Part shown: one piece after another, positions 1-10,016 of the stretch
How positions within the stretch are numbered: the first letter of the stretch is position 1
How the letters are laid out: each line of letters starts with the position of its first letter
Origin: a virus
IMG/VR virus record: IMGVR_UViG_3300029319_007336
Location: 1-21,549 of that record
Direction: 5' to 3' (one strand)
Length of the DNA stretch: 21,549 nucleotides
Translations under genes and position numbers: made by a program
The notes under the pieces: generated by a model
The model's input: the letters and a program-made list of their open reading frames with translations, nothing else
Database searches by the model: none
What the model was told of the DNA's origin: nothing

Positions 1-1
1 T

Positions 2-1456
2 TTGTTTAACTATATGCAAGCCGTATACCCCGAAGATTATCAGAATTTTACTGAGTCCGACTTTGCAGTCATGTTCGCTGAGTTGGTTTCTTACATGGGA
101 GCCGTAATGTCTTTTAAAGCAGACGCTTTAGCTAATGAAAATTTCTTGCCTACCGCACGGAACAGAAAAAATATTAAAAAACTTTTAGAGTTGATAGGCA
201 TAAGAATGAAAGGTCCTACTTCGGCTGGAGGAAGTGCATCATTTACTTTGGATGCTCCAGCAGGGGAAAATCCCGTGATTTCCGCCTCTGATCGTGTAGT
301 TACAATTTCTTCTCCTCAAGATGGGGGCCAAGTAACATATACGTTATACACCACTACAGGCGGAAAAATTTCCTCCTTAACGTCAAATACTACGCAATTA
401 GAATTATCACTTACTGATTCTGTTGATGGAGCTAATACAGTTTGGAACAATTTAGCATTAGTTGAGGGTGCCCTAGTAGAGGAAACTGGTTCTTTTGATA
501 CAACGGAAGTATTCAAAACAATTTCATTAGGTCAGGGACCTGTGATTGAAAACAGTGTTCAGGTATTCATCTCTAGCGACAATGCCTTGTCAGGGAGTTA
601 TACTCAAGTCGATAATATTTTTTCCGCTTCTAGTACGACTGATCGCGTTTTCGAGGTCTTGTATGACGAGTTATACAACGGAACCGTTAGATTTGGAGAT
701 GGCAACTCAGGGGCTACTCCTCCTAACTCATCCACCTATCGAGTTCTTTATCGAGTTGGGGGCGGAAGTAGGGGTAACTTTTTGGGGACATTGAACTCGC
801 CTATAACCACTACAAATGTGGGCGCTGGGACTTTAACAAATACAGGTGTTGTTACGGGCGGAATTGACGCCGAAACAGTTGAGTCCGCTAAGTTAAATGG
901 GCCTTTAGTTTTTAAACAGCAAGACAGACTAGTAACTTTAGGCGATTACAGGTCCTTTGTTTCTAGGTATAGTAGCCCTAATGGAGGAACGGGTATTGGC
1001 ACAGCAGTCACAAGAAAAGCATACTCATCCGCGAACGTGATTGACGTTTTTGTTCTACAAAAAGCAACACCCACTCAGTTGCAGAAGGCTACTGTTGATT
1101 ATAAATCTAATTTATTAGACGCAATGCAAGACAAAAAAATGCTAACGGATGATGTTGTTATTGTGGATGGTCTAATTAGAACTTTAGATTTGATAACCAC
1201 AGTATTCGTTGACTCTGCTTTAGCAGATTCGGAAGACTCTATAAAGAGACAGGTAGCCGATGTTGTAACAAATTATTTCTCATACTCTAGATTCGGATTT
1301 GGCGAGGCGTTCGTTCCCCAAGATCTAAATAGAAAAATATTTGATTTAAACGATGTAAGATATTCAACCATAGATAATGTTGATAGGTCCATAAAAGTGG
1401 ACTTTAATGAAGTAATACAATTGAACAATGTAACCGTAAACGTAACCTACGTCTAA
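2..1456 (+). CDS. Baseplate wedge protein, gpJ / T4 gp6-like (5' partial)
   Basis: This is a baseplate wedge subunit of contractile-tailed phages, the family of P2 gpJ and T4 gp6, which joins the central hub to the peripheral baseplate. The first ~70 visible residues match the family's helical start: an acidic segment, then the run AELVSYMGAVMSFKADALAN, then TARNRKNIKKLLELIGIRM. The hallmark J motif is at about residues 230-258: RFGDGNSG, then PP, then YRVGGGSRGN. The C-terminal third (from about residue 300) has the family's DYRSFVSRY segment and alternating strands, and ends in a hydrophobic beta strand. The reading frame is open to the left edge, so the apparent TTG start at base 2 is probably not the true start. 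T4 gp6 is about 660 residues, so 100-200 residues may be missing. The stop shares its last base with the ATG of the next gene. Family assignment is firm; the exact subtype is inferred. Confidence 0.88.
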   Translation: MFNYMQAVYPEDYQNFTESDFAVMFAELVSYMGAVMSFKADALANENFLPTARNRKNIKKLLELIGIRMKGPTSAGGSASFTLDAPAGENPVISASDRVVTISSPQDGGQVTYTLYTTTGGKISSLTSNTTQLELSLTDSVDGANTVWNNLALVEGALVEETGSFDTTEVFKTISLGQGPVIENSVQVFISSDNALSGSYTQVDNIFSASSTTDRVFEVLYDELYNGTVRFGDGNSGATPPNSSTYRVLYRVGGGSRGNFLGTLNSPITTTNVGAGTLTNTGVVTGGIDAETVESAKLNGPLVFKQQDRLVTLGDYRSFVSRYSSPNGGTGIGTAVTRKAYSSANVIDVFVLQKATPTQLQKATVDYKSNLLDAMQDKKMLTDDVVIVDGLIRTLDLITTVFVDSALADSEDSIKRQVADVVTNYFSYSRFGFGEAFVPQDLNRKIFDLNDVRYSTIDNVDRSIKVDFNEVIQLNNVTVNVTYV

Positions 1457-1458
1457 TG
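1454..1458 (+). promoter_or_regulatory. TAATG stop-start overlap (translational coupling)
   Basis: The TAA stop of the gpJ-like gene and the ATG of the 2210-residue gene share one base. No purine-rich ribosome binding site is visible in the 25 bases upstream. Re-initiation by ribosomes finishing the upstream gene is the likely way this giant gene is started. The overlap is seen; the coupling is inferred. Confidence 0.6.
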
Positions 1459-4400
1459 GCAAGAAAATATTCAAAACTTAATTTTATTGATGCAGTAAAA
1501 ATCATCACTCCAGATGTATACCTAGAGGATGATAGAAGCGTTAGTGGACTACAGGTTAAATTAACTGATCAAGTTATTAATAGCCACTTAATATCCATCA
1601 ATAATATAGCAAATACTTTGAATGTTAGTGCTCTAGGCGGATTCCCATCTTACAGTGCGATTAATAATCCTAGCGGCTTCGGCCAATATCTCGTCAAACA
1701 AAATCAGTTAACGGAGATAACTGCTAGTGATTTTGAAAAAAATATCTTACGTCCATTAAATGTAAAGTTTTCAGACTATTCTACCTCAGGAGACTTCTTG
1801 GACTTTCTTAGCGGGACACTTCTACCAAAAATAAGTTTGAACTCTAATAATTTACTGGTAGACACCTCAGCAAAGTATTCCAGCACTCCCAGCGGTACTC
1901 ACGCATATTTAATTGATAATTTAAGTTGGTTATACTTTTTAAATACTAACGCCACTGTCATGGATCCATCAACTATTGTAGCTAGTTCCATGATGGAGAA
2001 ATTTTATTTTGGTAAGCCCTATAGAATAAATGACGGCATCAAAGATTATCAACAATATATTTGGGAAAATTACTCTAACTTTAGTTCCATTGATGCTGGA
2101 TTTTTGCCCACGAAGTTTCTTTCAGGCGTGGGGACCTACACTAGCGGAAACCAAAATTTAGAAAAATTAAAAACATTAATTGATGTTATTTACTCGCCAC
2201 TTTACATTGACAGTGATGATACAACAGTAAAAAGCGCACTGGAATCATTTCTAGAGTCTAATACTCAATTAGCCACTACAGAAGTGGCAGGCCCTTTTCA
2301 TAAGTTTTTAAGAGCTTTATCCTATTCCTTACGAGATCTAGACAACGAAATAGAATCACTGGAGACTTTAACTTCAGTTCAAGATTGCCCCGTGGAGTAT
2401 TTACCTTACTTAGCCAGCTTACTGGGGTGGACATTATATGGTAATAATGAGACTTCTTGGAGAAATCAAGTAAAAGATGCCGTCACGCTTTACAAAAAGA
2501 AAGGAACCAAAGAGGGCTTAGTACAGGCAATGAACACTGTAATTGTTCAGAACCCAATACAAACTAGTTCTGTGGTAAAAGAGTTACACGAGTCTTATTT
2601 GCCGAACTTAATATACTACCTTCTTTTAACTGAAAGTGATAAATTTGATGGAGAGGATTTCACAATCCAAGATGCTCTTGATTTAGGTATTGAGTCTGGA
2701 GCAAGCATATCAAATAAAGATCAGACAATTAGAGCAGCAGTAGATTCAATAATATTAAGAGCAGTTAGAGCTTATCCCCATTTATTTTATGTCAGAAATG
2801 AACCCTTCAGAGTATCGTTACTTGAAGACGGAACTGCCTGGTTTGGCCCAACAACTATGGCGGGAGGCGAGTATTTTACGGGATTAATTTATGACGATTC
2901 CTCTCGCCGCATCGTGGTGTTAGGTGATCCTGCATTTAACTTTGAATTTAGGGGGAGAAGTTTTCCCATCCCTCCTTGGGAAGAGGAGAAGTTTTACAGG
3001 AATTGTCTAATTACAGAGGACCTGCTTCGTTTTTATGTTAATGAGTTAAAGAGATTCTGTGTTGATTCTAGCATACTAACACAATTTTATGATTATGTTT
3101 ATGGGTATACATTATCAGGAACAGATCGCACTGACTTGTATCTAGGTAATGGCTATGTGATGTTTACATCAGGATTAGAAAATCCACCAAACTATAAAAG
3201 TATCTTAGACAATTTTGATTATGATGATTACACCGCATTATCTTTATGGAATGGTAAATCATCAACTTTTGATTTTACAGTCTGTGCTGGAAACTTTGAC
3301 AGCATACTTTTCCAAGACTCCTCGGGATTGTACACAAAAAGTGAGATTTTAGATAGTTTGCAAGTAGTGGATGATTTTTCTCCCGCAAAAGCAGTGCCAA
3401 GAACAAGAGTAGTTTTATCCCAAACGGAGTTTACTAGCGGTCTTGATTTTATATGCCCATCCATCAGGTATAATATGCCAGATGTCGCAGCGTCCTCAGC
3501 AGCCATAGCTGGATACGAGGTTTCTGGTATATGGATTCGCGGCACTGGGTTCGGATTTGGCGGTGACACCTACCCAGGTTTTGATGACTCAAGAAGCACT
3601 GTTGGGCACCAATCTTTACCTACATTTACTAGGGAACAAGCCAGTTACTCAAGAGATGTTTCTCGTTCGGTGCTAACAACGAGTTCAACTGTTCCAGCAT
3701 CTAGTGGAATACCAAGGGTTGCTCTAAGAAGAAGAAATTTTCACAATACCTTAACACAAAAGGGGTGGCATCGTAGAGATGGCTTTAGTATGCCAACATT
3801 GTATAATAACACTAGTGGTATAGTAAACACTTGGTTAACTCATGATTACTTACCTTTAGGTTTTATACCTTCTTCGTTCTCTTTTGCGGAAGGCACACCT
3901 GAGAACCTGTCGGGTGTTTACTCTAAAGACTGCGCGGGATCAGCGTCTAATCACAGCTATTTTGGTCTGGACGTAAGTAATGCTTTTTACAGTCGAGACT
4001 ATGACCAACTAGCATTTTCTTCATGCGATCAATTCGTAAGAAGGGACATTCTGCCTGAAGAGGTGTATACTTTATTTAAATTTGGGGAGTACAAGAAGAA
4101 TGCGATTGCTCAGGATATTGTAGACTATAACTTTGAATTATTATCTTCTTCCGCAACTGCTGTAAATTTGGTTAGATCATACGCCAACAGTATTGATGAT
4201 GACAGCTTTGAAAAATATCTTTCCCCTGACATAGACAAACGATTATTTTCCCCTGGTTTATCTAAAGGGATTCACCAAGTGTACCAAAACTATAACAAGT
4301 ATTTCTTGTCGGGCTTAACAACTAGTTCATTGCCTGAGAAGCTTTTGTTAACTTACGATTCTGGTGGCCCGAACATATTATCGCATACCTATGGTCCAAT

Positions 4401-7400
4401 ATATTTTAACTCTAACTTTTCGGTAGATGGCTCTGCAATTCGTGATGATTTGTATTTACAAAATAAACGATTTGCAAGTGAAGTTATAAACAGAAGCCTA
4501 AGTGATCCTATCGAGCTTAATCTAAATGCTTTCTCAAGTTCTAGCTTGATGGATCTAGGTTCGAACACGGTTGGCGGATTGTTAGTCTCCTCAATCGAAT
4601 CTTCAGCGTCACCATATTATGGAGGCCCAGAGTACATCACGGAAAACTTCTTAAGTGGTGTCGCGTTTATTGACACCTCAGCCGACACCAACGCTGGAGT
4701 TAGCTCAAATAATAAATTTATTATTTATGATTTATCAGAAGATAATAGAGTTTGGGATCCCCGATACAATAACCATTTAATTAATAACCGTGTAATTTAT
4801 TTACAAAACACGGGTCAAGGGTTCCCCCGAGTTCAATTTGATTTGAGTGGTTATTCTCATAGAGAAAGAAATATTTTAATTCCCGAGCATGATTTTGAAG
4901 TCACTGTTAAGTTCTTATCAGGTAGATTAAATAGCGTTAGCACTGGTGGCGGTAGGATCGGGATAATTCTTCGGACGAAGCGAGAGTACATGAGCGATGG
5001 AACGCCTGTTGTTTTCTTTTGGTCACCTGAAGGGAAGTGGCAGAAAGTAAATGCTGCGGATATTTCTGATAAGAGGCGAGGCAGAGAAAAAGTTCTTGAG
5101 TACGCACATATTTATTCAGGTGGTGAGATTAAAGATTTAGTGCAAGATAATGAATGTAATGAGTCTTTTGATAATAATACGTTGCTAAAATACTTCAGCG
5201 ATTCTGATGTTCAAAGCGCCACGTTTAACTTTCACACTAAAAATAATCTAACCGAGGTTCCTTTTGAGTATGGGACTTATTATCAAGAAGAAAACAGTAG
5301 TGTTTACAATGGTCAAGCAGTGCAACTTCATCGAGCTTACATGGACAATACTAATACAAATCAAAATTATGTTTTAGAAGTTTTCCAAATACCTCAGAAT
5401 AATCCAGAAGAGGAGTTCGTAATTATTGATAATATTTCTGTTGTGGACCAGACTCTGAATGAAGCTGCCTCAATTCCGTATGAGGCTAGAATACCAAGCT
5501 TACTGAACCAAAAAGATGTGGTTACATCGCCTAAATTATTAATGGATGACGGGCAGGCGATTCCTCAACCCTTCAGAGAAACTGAGGTAGCAGGAACTGG
5601 TGAGGATGTCTTTAGGACAATGCAGGGTGACCTGACAGTCTTAGGAAGCAAGCACCCTATGAGGTATGACAGTGAATTATGGACTGTCCATGGGCAACCT
5701 AATCTAGATTCTTATACAAGTCCCCCTGGCTTTTACGGACCTACTGATGAAAGCTATGGAATAGGTATGAGTGACTCTGCAAGAATTAGAAGTGAGTTCT
5801 TTAGGGGCTATCCCGCTAAGATAAATATTGATCCTGTACAGGGCTTCCAGTTTGATTTTGCGAACACTCTTTTCCACACTGATGGAGCCCCATGGGGTAA
5901 ATTACCTTTTGTTGGTATAGCTAACTCTACTTGGTCTGGGTATAAACATGGACCAGACTTAGCCTTGTTTGATCGTGGAGGCTTGTTGGCTGGATTTGGA
6001 AATGATGTAACTAAAAAGACCAACTTTTGGAGACGCTACTGGCAAGAAAGGAACGGATTTTTGTCCTTTAATCAGTGGTCTGATTACATTAATGTTGGAG
6101 AGAGGCAACAACTGCCCTACTACAGTATCAATGGAGTGGGGCCTCCAGGAGCAGATCTTTATTATTGGAAAGACTCTAATGAACATTTCTACCAAGATCA
6201 AGGCGCACCGCTACTAGCGTTGTCCCGCCCAGGACACTCTTATGACGAGCAGCACAAGTTCTCTACCTACAGTCAAGCTGCCTTTTTGGCCCTATTTAGT
6301 GACAAACACACAAATCCCCTAGGGTACACAGCGTATGAGGATCGCTTTTTCTACAGTGAGATGGAAAATACTATAGGAGGGCCTCCTCCCTCAACGGAGA
6401 TAATATCAGTTGGAGCGCCATGTCAGGTAGACTTCACAACAAGAAGAGTAAAAGCTAATGTGATAGAGAGTGGAGATACAGGACACGAGTTAGGTCAATA
6501 TTCAAATCCAGCTAATTGGGAGTATGTTCCAGAGGGGGAAGATCCCTTAGTAGCTACTATGATGGACCCCCTCGGTCAAGTTCCATCTAGCTTAGCGATT
6601 TATCAGCTAATTAATACTAAGTTAAATACTCCTGATGCGGGTGGCATTGCCGAGCAGAACTTACAGACCTTCGACTACACCGCTGGAAATACAACTAATA
6701 CTTTAGACAAGTTCATTGAGGACGGGGCGATAACTTTCCCCCCAATGTCAGTTTACAGAGACATATCAAGAGAACATTTAGTTCATGGTAGGCAGTACAG
6801 CTTTTCTGTATATGTGCGTGGCGATGCGACCACGGGAACTGGTGACGAAAATCAGTGGGCAACATCAGCCATCCTGACTATATCTCCCATAGGATCTCAA
6901 ACAAGCTACACAAGAATTACTTGTACAATTCCTAAATTTGGTTCTAGTGATGTCATGAGATTAACTAGGCAGAAGGCGGGGCACACTTTAACGGGGTCAA
7001 CCGCGTCTTTGGTAGAAACCATATCGGTTCCAGTCAACCCTAACCAAGAGGGCTCTGCCGAGGTCAATTGGTATCGCATGAGAGTTACAATACCATACAA
7101 TGCGTTTGAGACAGATAGGGGTGGAAAGCCTAACTTGGGATTGCGCTGCACATTACAGGCATACAATAATTCTTTTGAAAATCAACTGCCTGAGAGTTTA
7201 CCAGAAGGTGTGGATGACTATAATGGCGCTTCGAGGGCTGCATGGCAGCACATCCCATGCAAACTACTGACTTGGGGTTATGCGCTACATGAAGGTGGAA
7301 GCCCTGGAACATTTAGAAGAATTACAGCTAATGTCACTAAATTAGGACCCTTCTCTTTTGGGGCTCACGGACTTGATACTGAAAACCCAGAGTTTGTTAC

Positions 7401-8088
7401 CAATGTCATTGACTATAGCCTAGCCCCAGGCACAGTTCCTGGCGTAATTACTTATGATTCTGATGTTGAAGATGTTTCGGAGGTAACTGAATATAGGTAT
7501 ACAGCAAAAAAAGTTTTCTATGATGACGATAAGCAGTTACATGTGTATGACTCAGATTCTTCTGCATTAAAGAAGTTAACACTAGTTCAAGATGTTGCTG
7601 ATAACGATTTATATAACTCCAAATTATATAGAACAGTTAATCTTAGTGACAATAGCGGCGTAAGCTATTCAGGCCCCATAGAGTATTCACTATCGAGAAA
7701 CTTATTAAGGCCCGAAAGGTATGCAAATGAAGCAGAAGAACTTCGTGCGTTGTCTGTATCAGGGGCCTCTGAAGGGACAAATATCGGATTGGTGGTGAAG
7801 GGCTCGGTGCCTATTCCCCCTGAAGACATGTTACCACTATTTAGACACTTTAATAGGTTAGGTAAGACCACGGGATTGGGGAGAGTTGGGGTTGGGTTAC
7901 CTCCAATGACTCAAGGTGGCTTTAATACTAGAGACGGTAACTACGCATCTGGAGTTCATAATGTAAGTGGGGGAAGCAGGTTATCGTATAGGGTTAGCCC
8001 AGACTTCGGATCCTCAGACAATAAAAGAAATACAATAATAGTTAAGGACTTTGAGAACTATCAATTTATAGACACTAGTGCAACCTAA
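1456..8088 (+). CDS. Giant baseplate protein with gpI / gp7-like N-terminal segment and lectin-like C-terminal regions
   Basis: This is a 2210-residue virion protein. Residues ~285-365 match the P2 gpI / T4 gp7 wedge family: an LRDLDNEIESLETL helix, then PYLASLLGW, a Trp-Arg pair and YKKKGTKEGLVQAMN (the kGT...al signature of tail protein I). This order, gpJ then gpI, is the usual one in contractile tails. P2 gpI is ~175 residues and T4 gp7 1032, so ~1800 residues are extra. Those contain beta-rich sequence with at least two possible jelly-roll lectin-like regions. One is at about residues 1130-1325, with EHDFEVTVKFLSG and FVIIDNISVVD. The other is at about 1670-1960, with YSFSVYVRG, NWYRMRV and LLTWGYALHEG, the same order of blocks as in the next gene's carbohydrate-binding-like domain. 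No signal peptide or membrane segment is evident. The wedge role is well supported; the role of the remainder (a fibre-like or glycan-binding extension of the wedge) is inference. Confidence 0.75.
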   Translation: MARKYSKLNFIDAVKIITPDVYLEDDRSVSGLQVKLTDQVINSHLISINNIANTLNVSALGGFPSYSAINNPSGFGQYLVKQNQLTEITASDFEKNILRPLNVKFSDYSTSGDFLDFLSGTLLPKISLNSNNLLVDTSAKYSSTPSGTHAYLIDNLSWLYFLNTNATVMDPSTIVASSMMEKFYFGKPYRINDGIKDYQQYIWENYSNFSSIDAGFLPTKFLSGVGTYTSGNQNLEKLKTLIDVIYSPLYIDSDDTTVKSALESFLESNTQLATTEVAGPFHKFLRALSYSLRDLDNEIESLETLTSVQDCPVEYLPYLASLLGWTLYGNNETSWRNQVKDAVTLYKKKGTKEGLVQAMNTVIVQNPIQTSSVVKELHESYLPNLIYYLLLTESDKFDGEDFTIQDALDLGIESGASISNKDQTIRAAVDSIILRAVRAYPHLFYVRNEPFRVSLLEDGTAWFGPTTMAGGEYFTGLIYDDSSRRIVVLGDPAFNFEFRGRSFPIPPWEEEKFYRNCLITEDLLRFYVNELKRFCVDSSILTQFYDYVYGYTLSGTDRTDLYLGNGYVMFTSGLENPPNYKSILDNFDYDDYTALSLWNGKSSTFDFTVCAGNFDSILFQDSSGLYTKSEILDSLQVVDDFSPAKAVPRTRVVLSQTEFTSGLDFICPSIRYNMPDVAASSAAIAGYEVSGIWIRGTGFGFGGDTYPGFDDSRSTVGHQSLPTFTREQASYSRDVSRSVLTTSSTVPASSGIPRVALRRRNFHNTLTQKGWHRRDGFSMPTLYNNTSGIVNTWLTHDYLPLGFIPSSFSFAEGTPENLSGVYSKDCAGSASNHSYFGLDVSNAFYSRDYDQLAFSSCDQFVRRDILPEEVYTLFKFGEYKKNAIAQDIVDYNFELLSSSATAVNLVRSYANSIDDDSFEKYLSPDIDKRLFSPGLSKGIHQVYQNYNKYFLSGLTTSSLPEKLLLTYDSGGPNILSHTYGPIYFNSNFSVDGSAIRDDLYLQNKRFASEVINRSLSDPIELNLNAFSSSSLMDLGSNTVGGLLVSSIESSASPYYGGPEYITENFLSGVAFIDTSADTNAGVSSNNKFIIYDLSEDNRVWDPRYNNHLINNRVIYLQNTGQGFPRVQFDLSGYSHRERNILIPEHDFEVTVKFLSGRLNSVSTGGGRIGIILRTKREYMSDGTPVVFFWSPEGKWQKVNAADISDKRRGREKVLEYAHIYSGGEIKDLVQDNECNESFDNNTLLKYFSDSDVQSATFNFHTKNNLTEVPFEYGTYYQEENSSVYNGQAVQLHRAYMDNTNTNQNYVLEVFQIPQNNPEEEFVIIDNISVVDQTLNEAASIPYEARIPSLLNQKDVVTSPKLLMDDGQAIPQPFRETEVAGTGEDVFRTMQGDLTVLGSKHPMRYDSELWTVHGQPNLDSYTSPPGFYGPTDESYGIGMSDSARIRSEFFRGYPAKINIDPVQGFQFDFANTLFHTDGAPWGKLPFVGIANSTWSGYKHGPDLALFDRGGLLAGFGNDVTKKTNFWRRYWQERNGFLSFNQWSDYINVGERQQLPYYSINGVGPPGADLYYWKDSNEHFYQDQGAPLLALSRPGHSYDEQHKFSTYSQAAFLALFSDKHTNPLGYTAYEDRFFYSEMENTIGGPPPSTEIISVGAPCQVDFTTRRVKANVIESGDTGHELGQYSNPANWEYVPEGEDPLVATMMDPLGQVPSSLAIYQLINTKLNTPDAGGIAEQNLQTFDYTAGNTTNTLDKFIEDGAITFPPMSVYRDISREHLVHGRQYSFSVYVRGDATTGTGDENQWATSAILTISPIGSQTSYTRITCTIPKFGSSDVMRLTRQKAGHTLTGSTASLVETISVPVNPNQEGSAEVNWYRMRVTIPYNAFETDRGGKPNLGLRCTLQAYNNSFENQLPESLPEGVDDYNGASRAAWQHIPCKLLTWGYALHEGGSPGTFRRITANVTKLGPFSFGAHGLDTENPEFVTNVIDYSLAPGTVPGVITYDSDVEDVSEVTEYRYTAKKVFYDDDKQLHVYDSDSSALKKLTLVQDVADNDLYNSKLYRTVNLSDNSGVSYSGPIEYSLSRNLLRPERYANEAEELRALSVSGASEGTNIGLVVKGSVPIPPEDMLPLFRHFNRLGKTTGLGRVGVGLPPMTQGGFNTRDGNYASGVHNVSGGSRLSYRVSPDFGSSDNKRNTIIVKDFENYQFIDTSAT

Positions 8089-8090
8089 TG
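8086..8090 (+). promoter_or_regulatory. TAATG stop-start overlap (translational coupling)
   Basis: The stop of the giant baseplate gene and the ATG of the lectin-like gene share one base. No Shine-Dalgarno-like sequence is seen in the preceding 20 bases, so coupled re-initiation is likely. Confidence 0.6.
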
Positions 8091-10016
8091 ATTGGAACAG
8101 TAGAAATATATAGCAATTTTGGAACGCCTCATCAGAAGCTAGAAGCCTCTGAATCCAATCTCATTGTTAATGGGGCAGGAGAATCAATTTGCACGTTGTT
8201 TACAACACCATCAGGAGCAGCATCAGCAGTCGAGTCCTTATTAGATTCATCTAATTTTACTATACAAGCTATGTCTTTAGGTAAGTCCTCAGACGCCTAC
8301 AGAAGTAATGCACACTTCTTTCCATTTGAGCCTTCTTCCTACGCTAAATCAGGTCGAGAATATCACACATATGTTTCTGCCGTAACTAGCGATAACAGGG
8401 TTCGGGTTGCAGCTTTATCGGGCGGAAACATTGAGTTTACAACTAGCTCTTACGATCCAAAAGCCGACCCAGGGATTTGGCCTAATCCAAATGACACGCA
8501 GTTAGAACCTAATACGGAAACCGCGATAGATGCTGTCTCTGGACAGTTCCATTATATGGGATCTAATATTATGCAAGGAAGAGCCCATTCATACGGACAT
8601 AATTTAAATAGAATATTATCTAATACAAATCCCAATTTGCTTTCTTACACCGAGAACCCAGATGATGATCCTACCTTTGGCACTGACAATAGATTCTGGT
8701 TTAGAAGCAACTTAGCCAATTTAATAGTTTCTGCTGAACATACAGGTCCTTTCTACGGGACCTCTGCGTTTACTGCGCCTGGAACCACAGGCAACACAAA
8801 CCAGCTATTTCATAAACTAGGGTGGAATCATTACGCGGTCTCTGGTAGCGCATATCTTCATAGAAATGTTGACCATACATTTAGCTTGTACGCTAAGCTT
8901 CCTGAAGAAAATCCTACGTCTGCCATAAATTTAAGATTTTATAACTATGATAGAAATACCTACCACAATTGTGGATTTTCTTACTTGGATTTAGATACAA
9001 GCGCATATAGAGAGCCGTATTTTGTTAGCTCTACTAGCGGGGTTACTGGCAAAGTAACGCCCTCTGTCAGCGCAGACGGGTCAAGTGGTTGGTATCGGTT
9101 TGAGGCGACAATGAATGGCCTTGGCGATGCGGCTACCGCACATAATGGAGATTCTTTTTATGTAATTTCAAGAACTTATGATCATTGTCCTGGGCCTAAC
9201 ACTCTAGGTGGAGTTCGAGGTCGAATTGATTATTATGGATGGCAAGTGGAAGAAAGCCACGAGCCAACAAAATATCAAAAAGTCACCGACTTGCGGCCAC
9301 CTGCTGATGAGGGTGGTATAGGGAAAGATATTTTCTTGGGGTGCTATCCTCACACTAGCGGCACTGATTTCGCTATTGTAGATGCGGTAAAAAACATAGA
9401 GCTTACTTCCCCAGGAGGAGTTATAGTGCCTAATGTTAGTGGCACTTATCCTCTTGTTACCACTGACAATTTCTTTAACTCTTCTTCTATTAGGTCTATG
9501 GATCAGAATGGATTCATTAGAGTCTATATGCCTTCTAGTACAGGAGCAGATGATCCTAATGCTTCAGTCCACCAAGTACAACGCAACGATGCTAGAGACT
9601 ATCCACATGTTTCATTAGCTGATTTAGCTGGAATAAATAAGCCTGTTTCAGGTGTCATTGTTTCAGCAAACACTAATTTTTCTTCAACGGGCGAGGTGGC
9701 ATATATATGCACTATCTCCTCAGGAGATTTAGGGACTGCAAATCTTTATGGTGGAATTTTTAAACTAGGTCTGTGGACAATTGATATCCCAAATACAATG
9801 CAGGGTAATCATCCACAAGGTAAGATTTTAAATCCAATTCAGCCACCTTTCCATTTTAAAGCAGGCTTTAATAGGATAGTATATAAGTTGTTTGCTGAAA
9901 AGAATTTTACTAGAAATATAGCTAAAATTAGAGATCTTGGGTCTGGGGACACGGGATTCGCTGGATGCGAGCAATATTCAGATTTAACAATTGTCTGGAG
10001 AGTGCAACTAATATGA
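8088..10016 (+). CDS. Virion adhesin: attachment module with inserted carbohydrate-binding-like jelly-roll
   Basis: This 642-residue protein is a probable tail-fibre or adhesin subunit. Residues 1-~75 form the first half of a module shared with the next two genes: M-x-G-x-V-x-I, an Asn at 24 and Gly-x-Gly at 29-31 occupy the same residue numbers as in the sulfatase gene. The second half appears at about residues 534-642, with YGGIFKLGLW matching the paralogues' EFGLF segment and a final DLTIVWRVQLI strand matching their FSLVIDWQLKF. Between the halves, residues ~180-402 look like the jelly-roll, CBM-like domain common in phage fibres: an NLLSYTENP opening, HTFSLYAKLP, SSGWYRFEAT, YYGWQVEES and EPTKYQ. 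No catalytic motif was recognised. It starts by a TAATG overlap and its stop overlaps the sulfatase start (ATGA). Glycan binding is inferred from fold-like motifs; the ligand is unknown. Confidence 0.7.
   Translation: MIGTVEIYSNFGTPHQKLEASESNLIVNGAGESICTLFTTPSGAASAVESLLDSSNFTIQAMSLGKSSDAYRSNAHFFPFEPSSYAKSGREYHTYVSAVTSDNRVRVAALSGGNIEFTTSSYDPKADPGIWPNPNDTQLEPNTETAIDAVSGQFHYMGSNIMQGRAHSYGHNLNRILSNTNPNLLSYTENPDDDPTFGTDNRFWFRSNLANLIVSAEHTGPFYGTSAFTAPGTTGNTNQLFHKLGWNHYAVSGSAYLHRNVDHTFSLYAKLPEENPTSAINLRFYNYDRNTYHNCGFSYLDLDTSAYREPYFVSSTSGVTGKVTPSVSADGSSGWYRFEATMNGLGDAATAHNGDSFYVISRTYDHCPGPNTLGGVRGRIDYYGWQVEESHEPTKYQKVTDLRPPADEGGIGKDIFLGCYPHTSGTDFAIVDAVKNIELTSPGGVIVPNVSGTYPLVTTDNFFNSSSIRSMDQNGFIRVYMPSSTGADDPNASVHQVQRNDARDYPHVSLADLAGINKPVSGVIVSANTNFSSTGEVAYICTISSGDLGTANLYGGIFKLGLWTIDIPNTMQGNHPQGKILNPIQPPFHFKAGFNRIVYKLFAEKNFTRNIAKIRDLGSGDTGFAGCEQYSDLTIVWRVQLI
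9997..10002 (+). promoter_or_regulatory. Ribosome binding site GGAGAG for the sulfatase gene
   Basis: GGAGAG lies 10 bases before the ATG at 10013, inside the end of the upstream gene. It fixes the start at 10013 rather than at the earlier in-frame ATG at 9965, which would add 16 residues unlike any paralogue. Confidence 0.75.
10013..10016 (+). promoter_or_regulatory. ATGA start-stop overlap (translational coupling)
   Basis: The sulfatase ATG (10013-10015) overlaps the TGA stop (10014-10016) of the lectin-like gene. Together with GGAGAG 10 bases upstream this supports coupled synthesis of the two virion proteins. Confidence 0.7.

Noticed and set aside
1-4. TTG at base 2 as the true start of the gpJ-like gene
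   Set aside because: The frame is open to the window edge, there is no room to see a ribosome binding site, and related T4-type proteins are longer at the N-terminus.
3228-3569. 113-codon reverse-strand open frame, the longest on the - strand
   Set aside because: It is fully inside the giant baseplate gene on the opposite strand; no start signal or recognisable motif supports it. The other reverse frames are shorter and equally unsupported.
9965-10012. In-frame upstream ATG for the sulfatase gene
   Set aside because: It lacks a ribosome binding site, overlaps the upstream gene by 52 bases and adds residues that no paralogue has; the ATG at 10013 is better on all counts.
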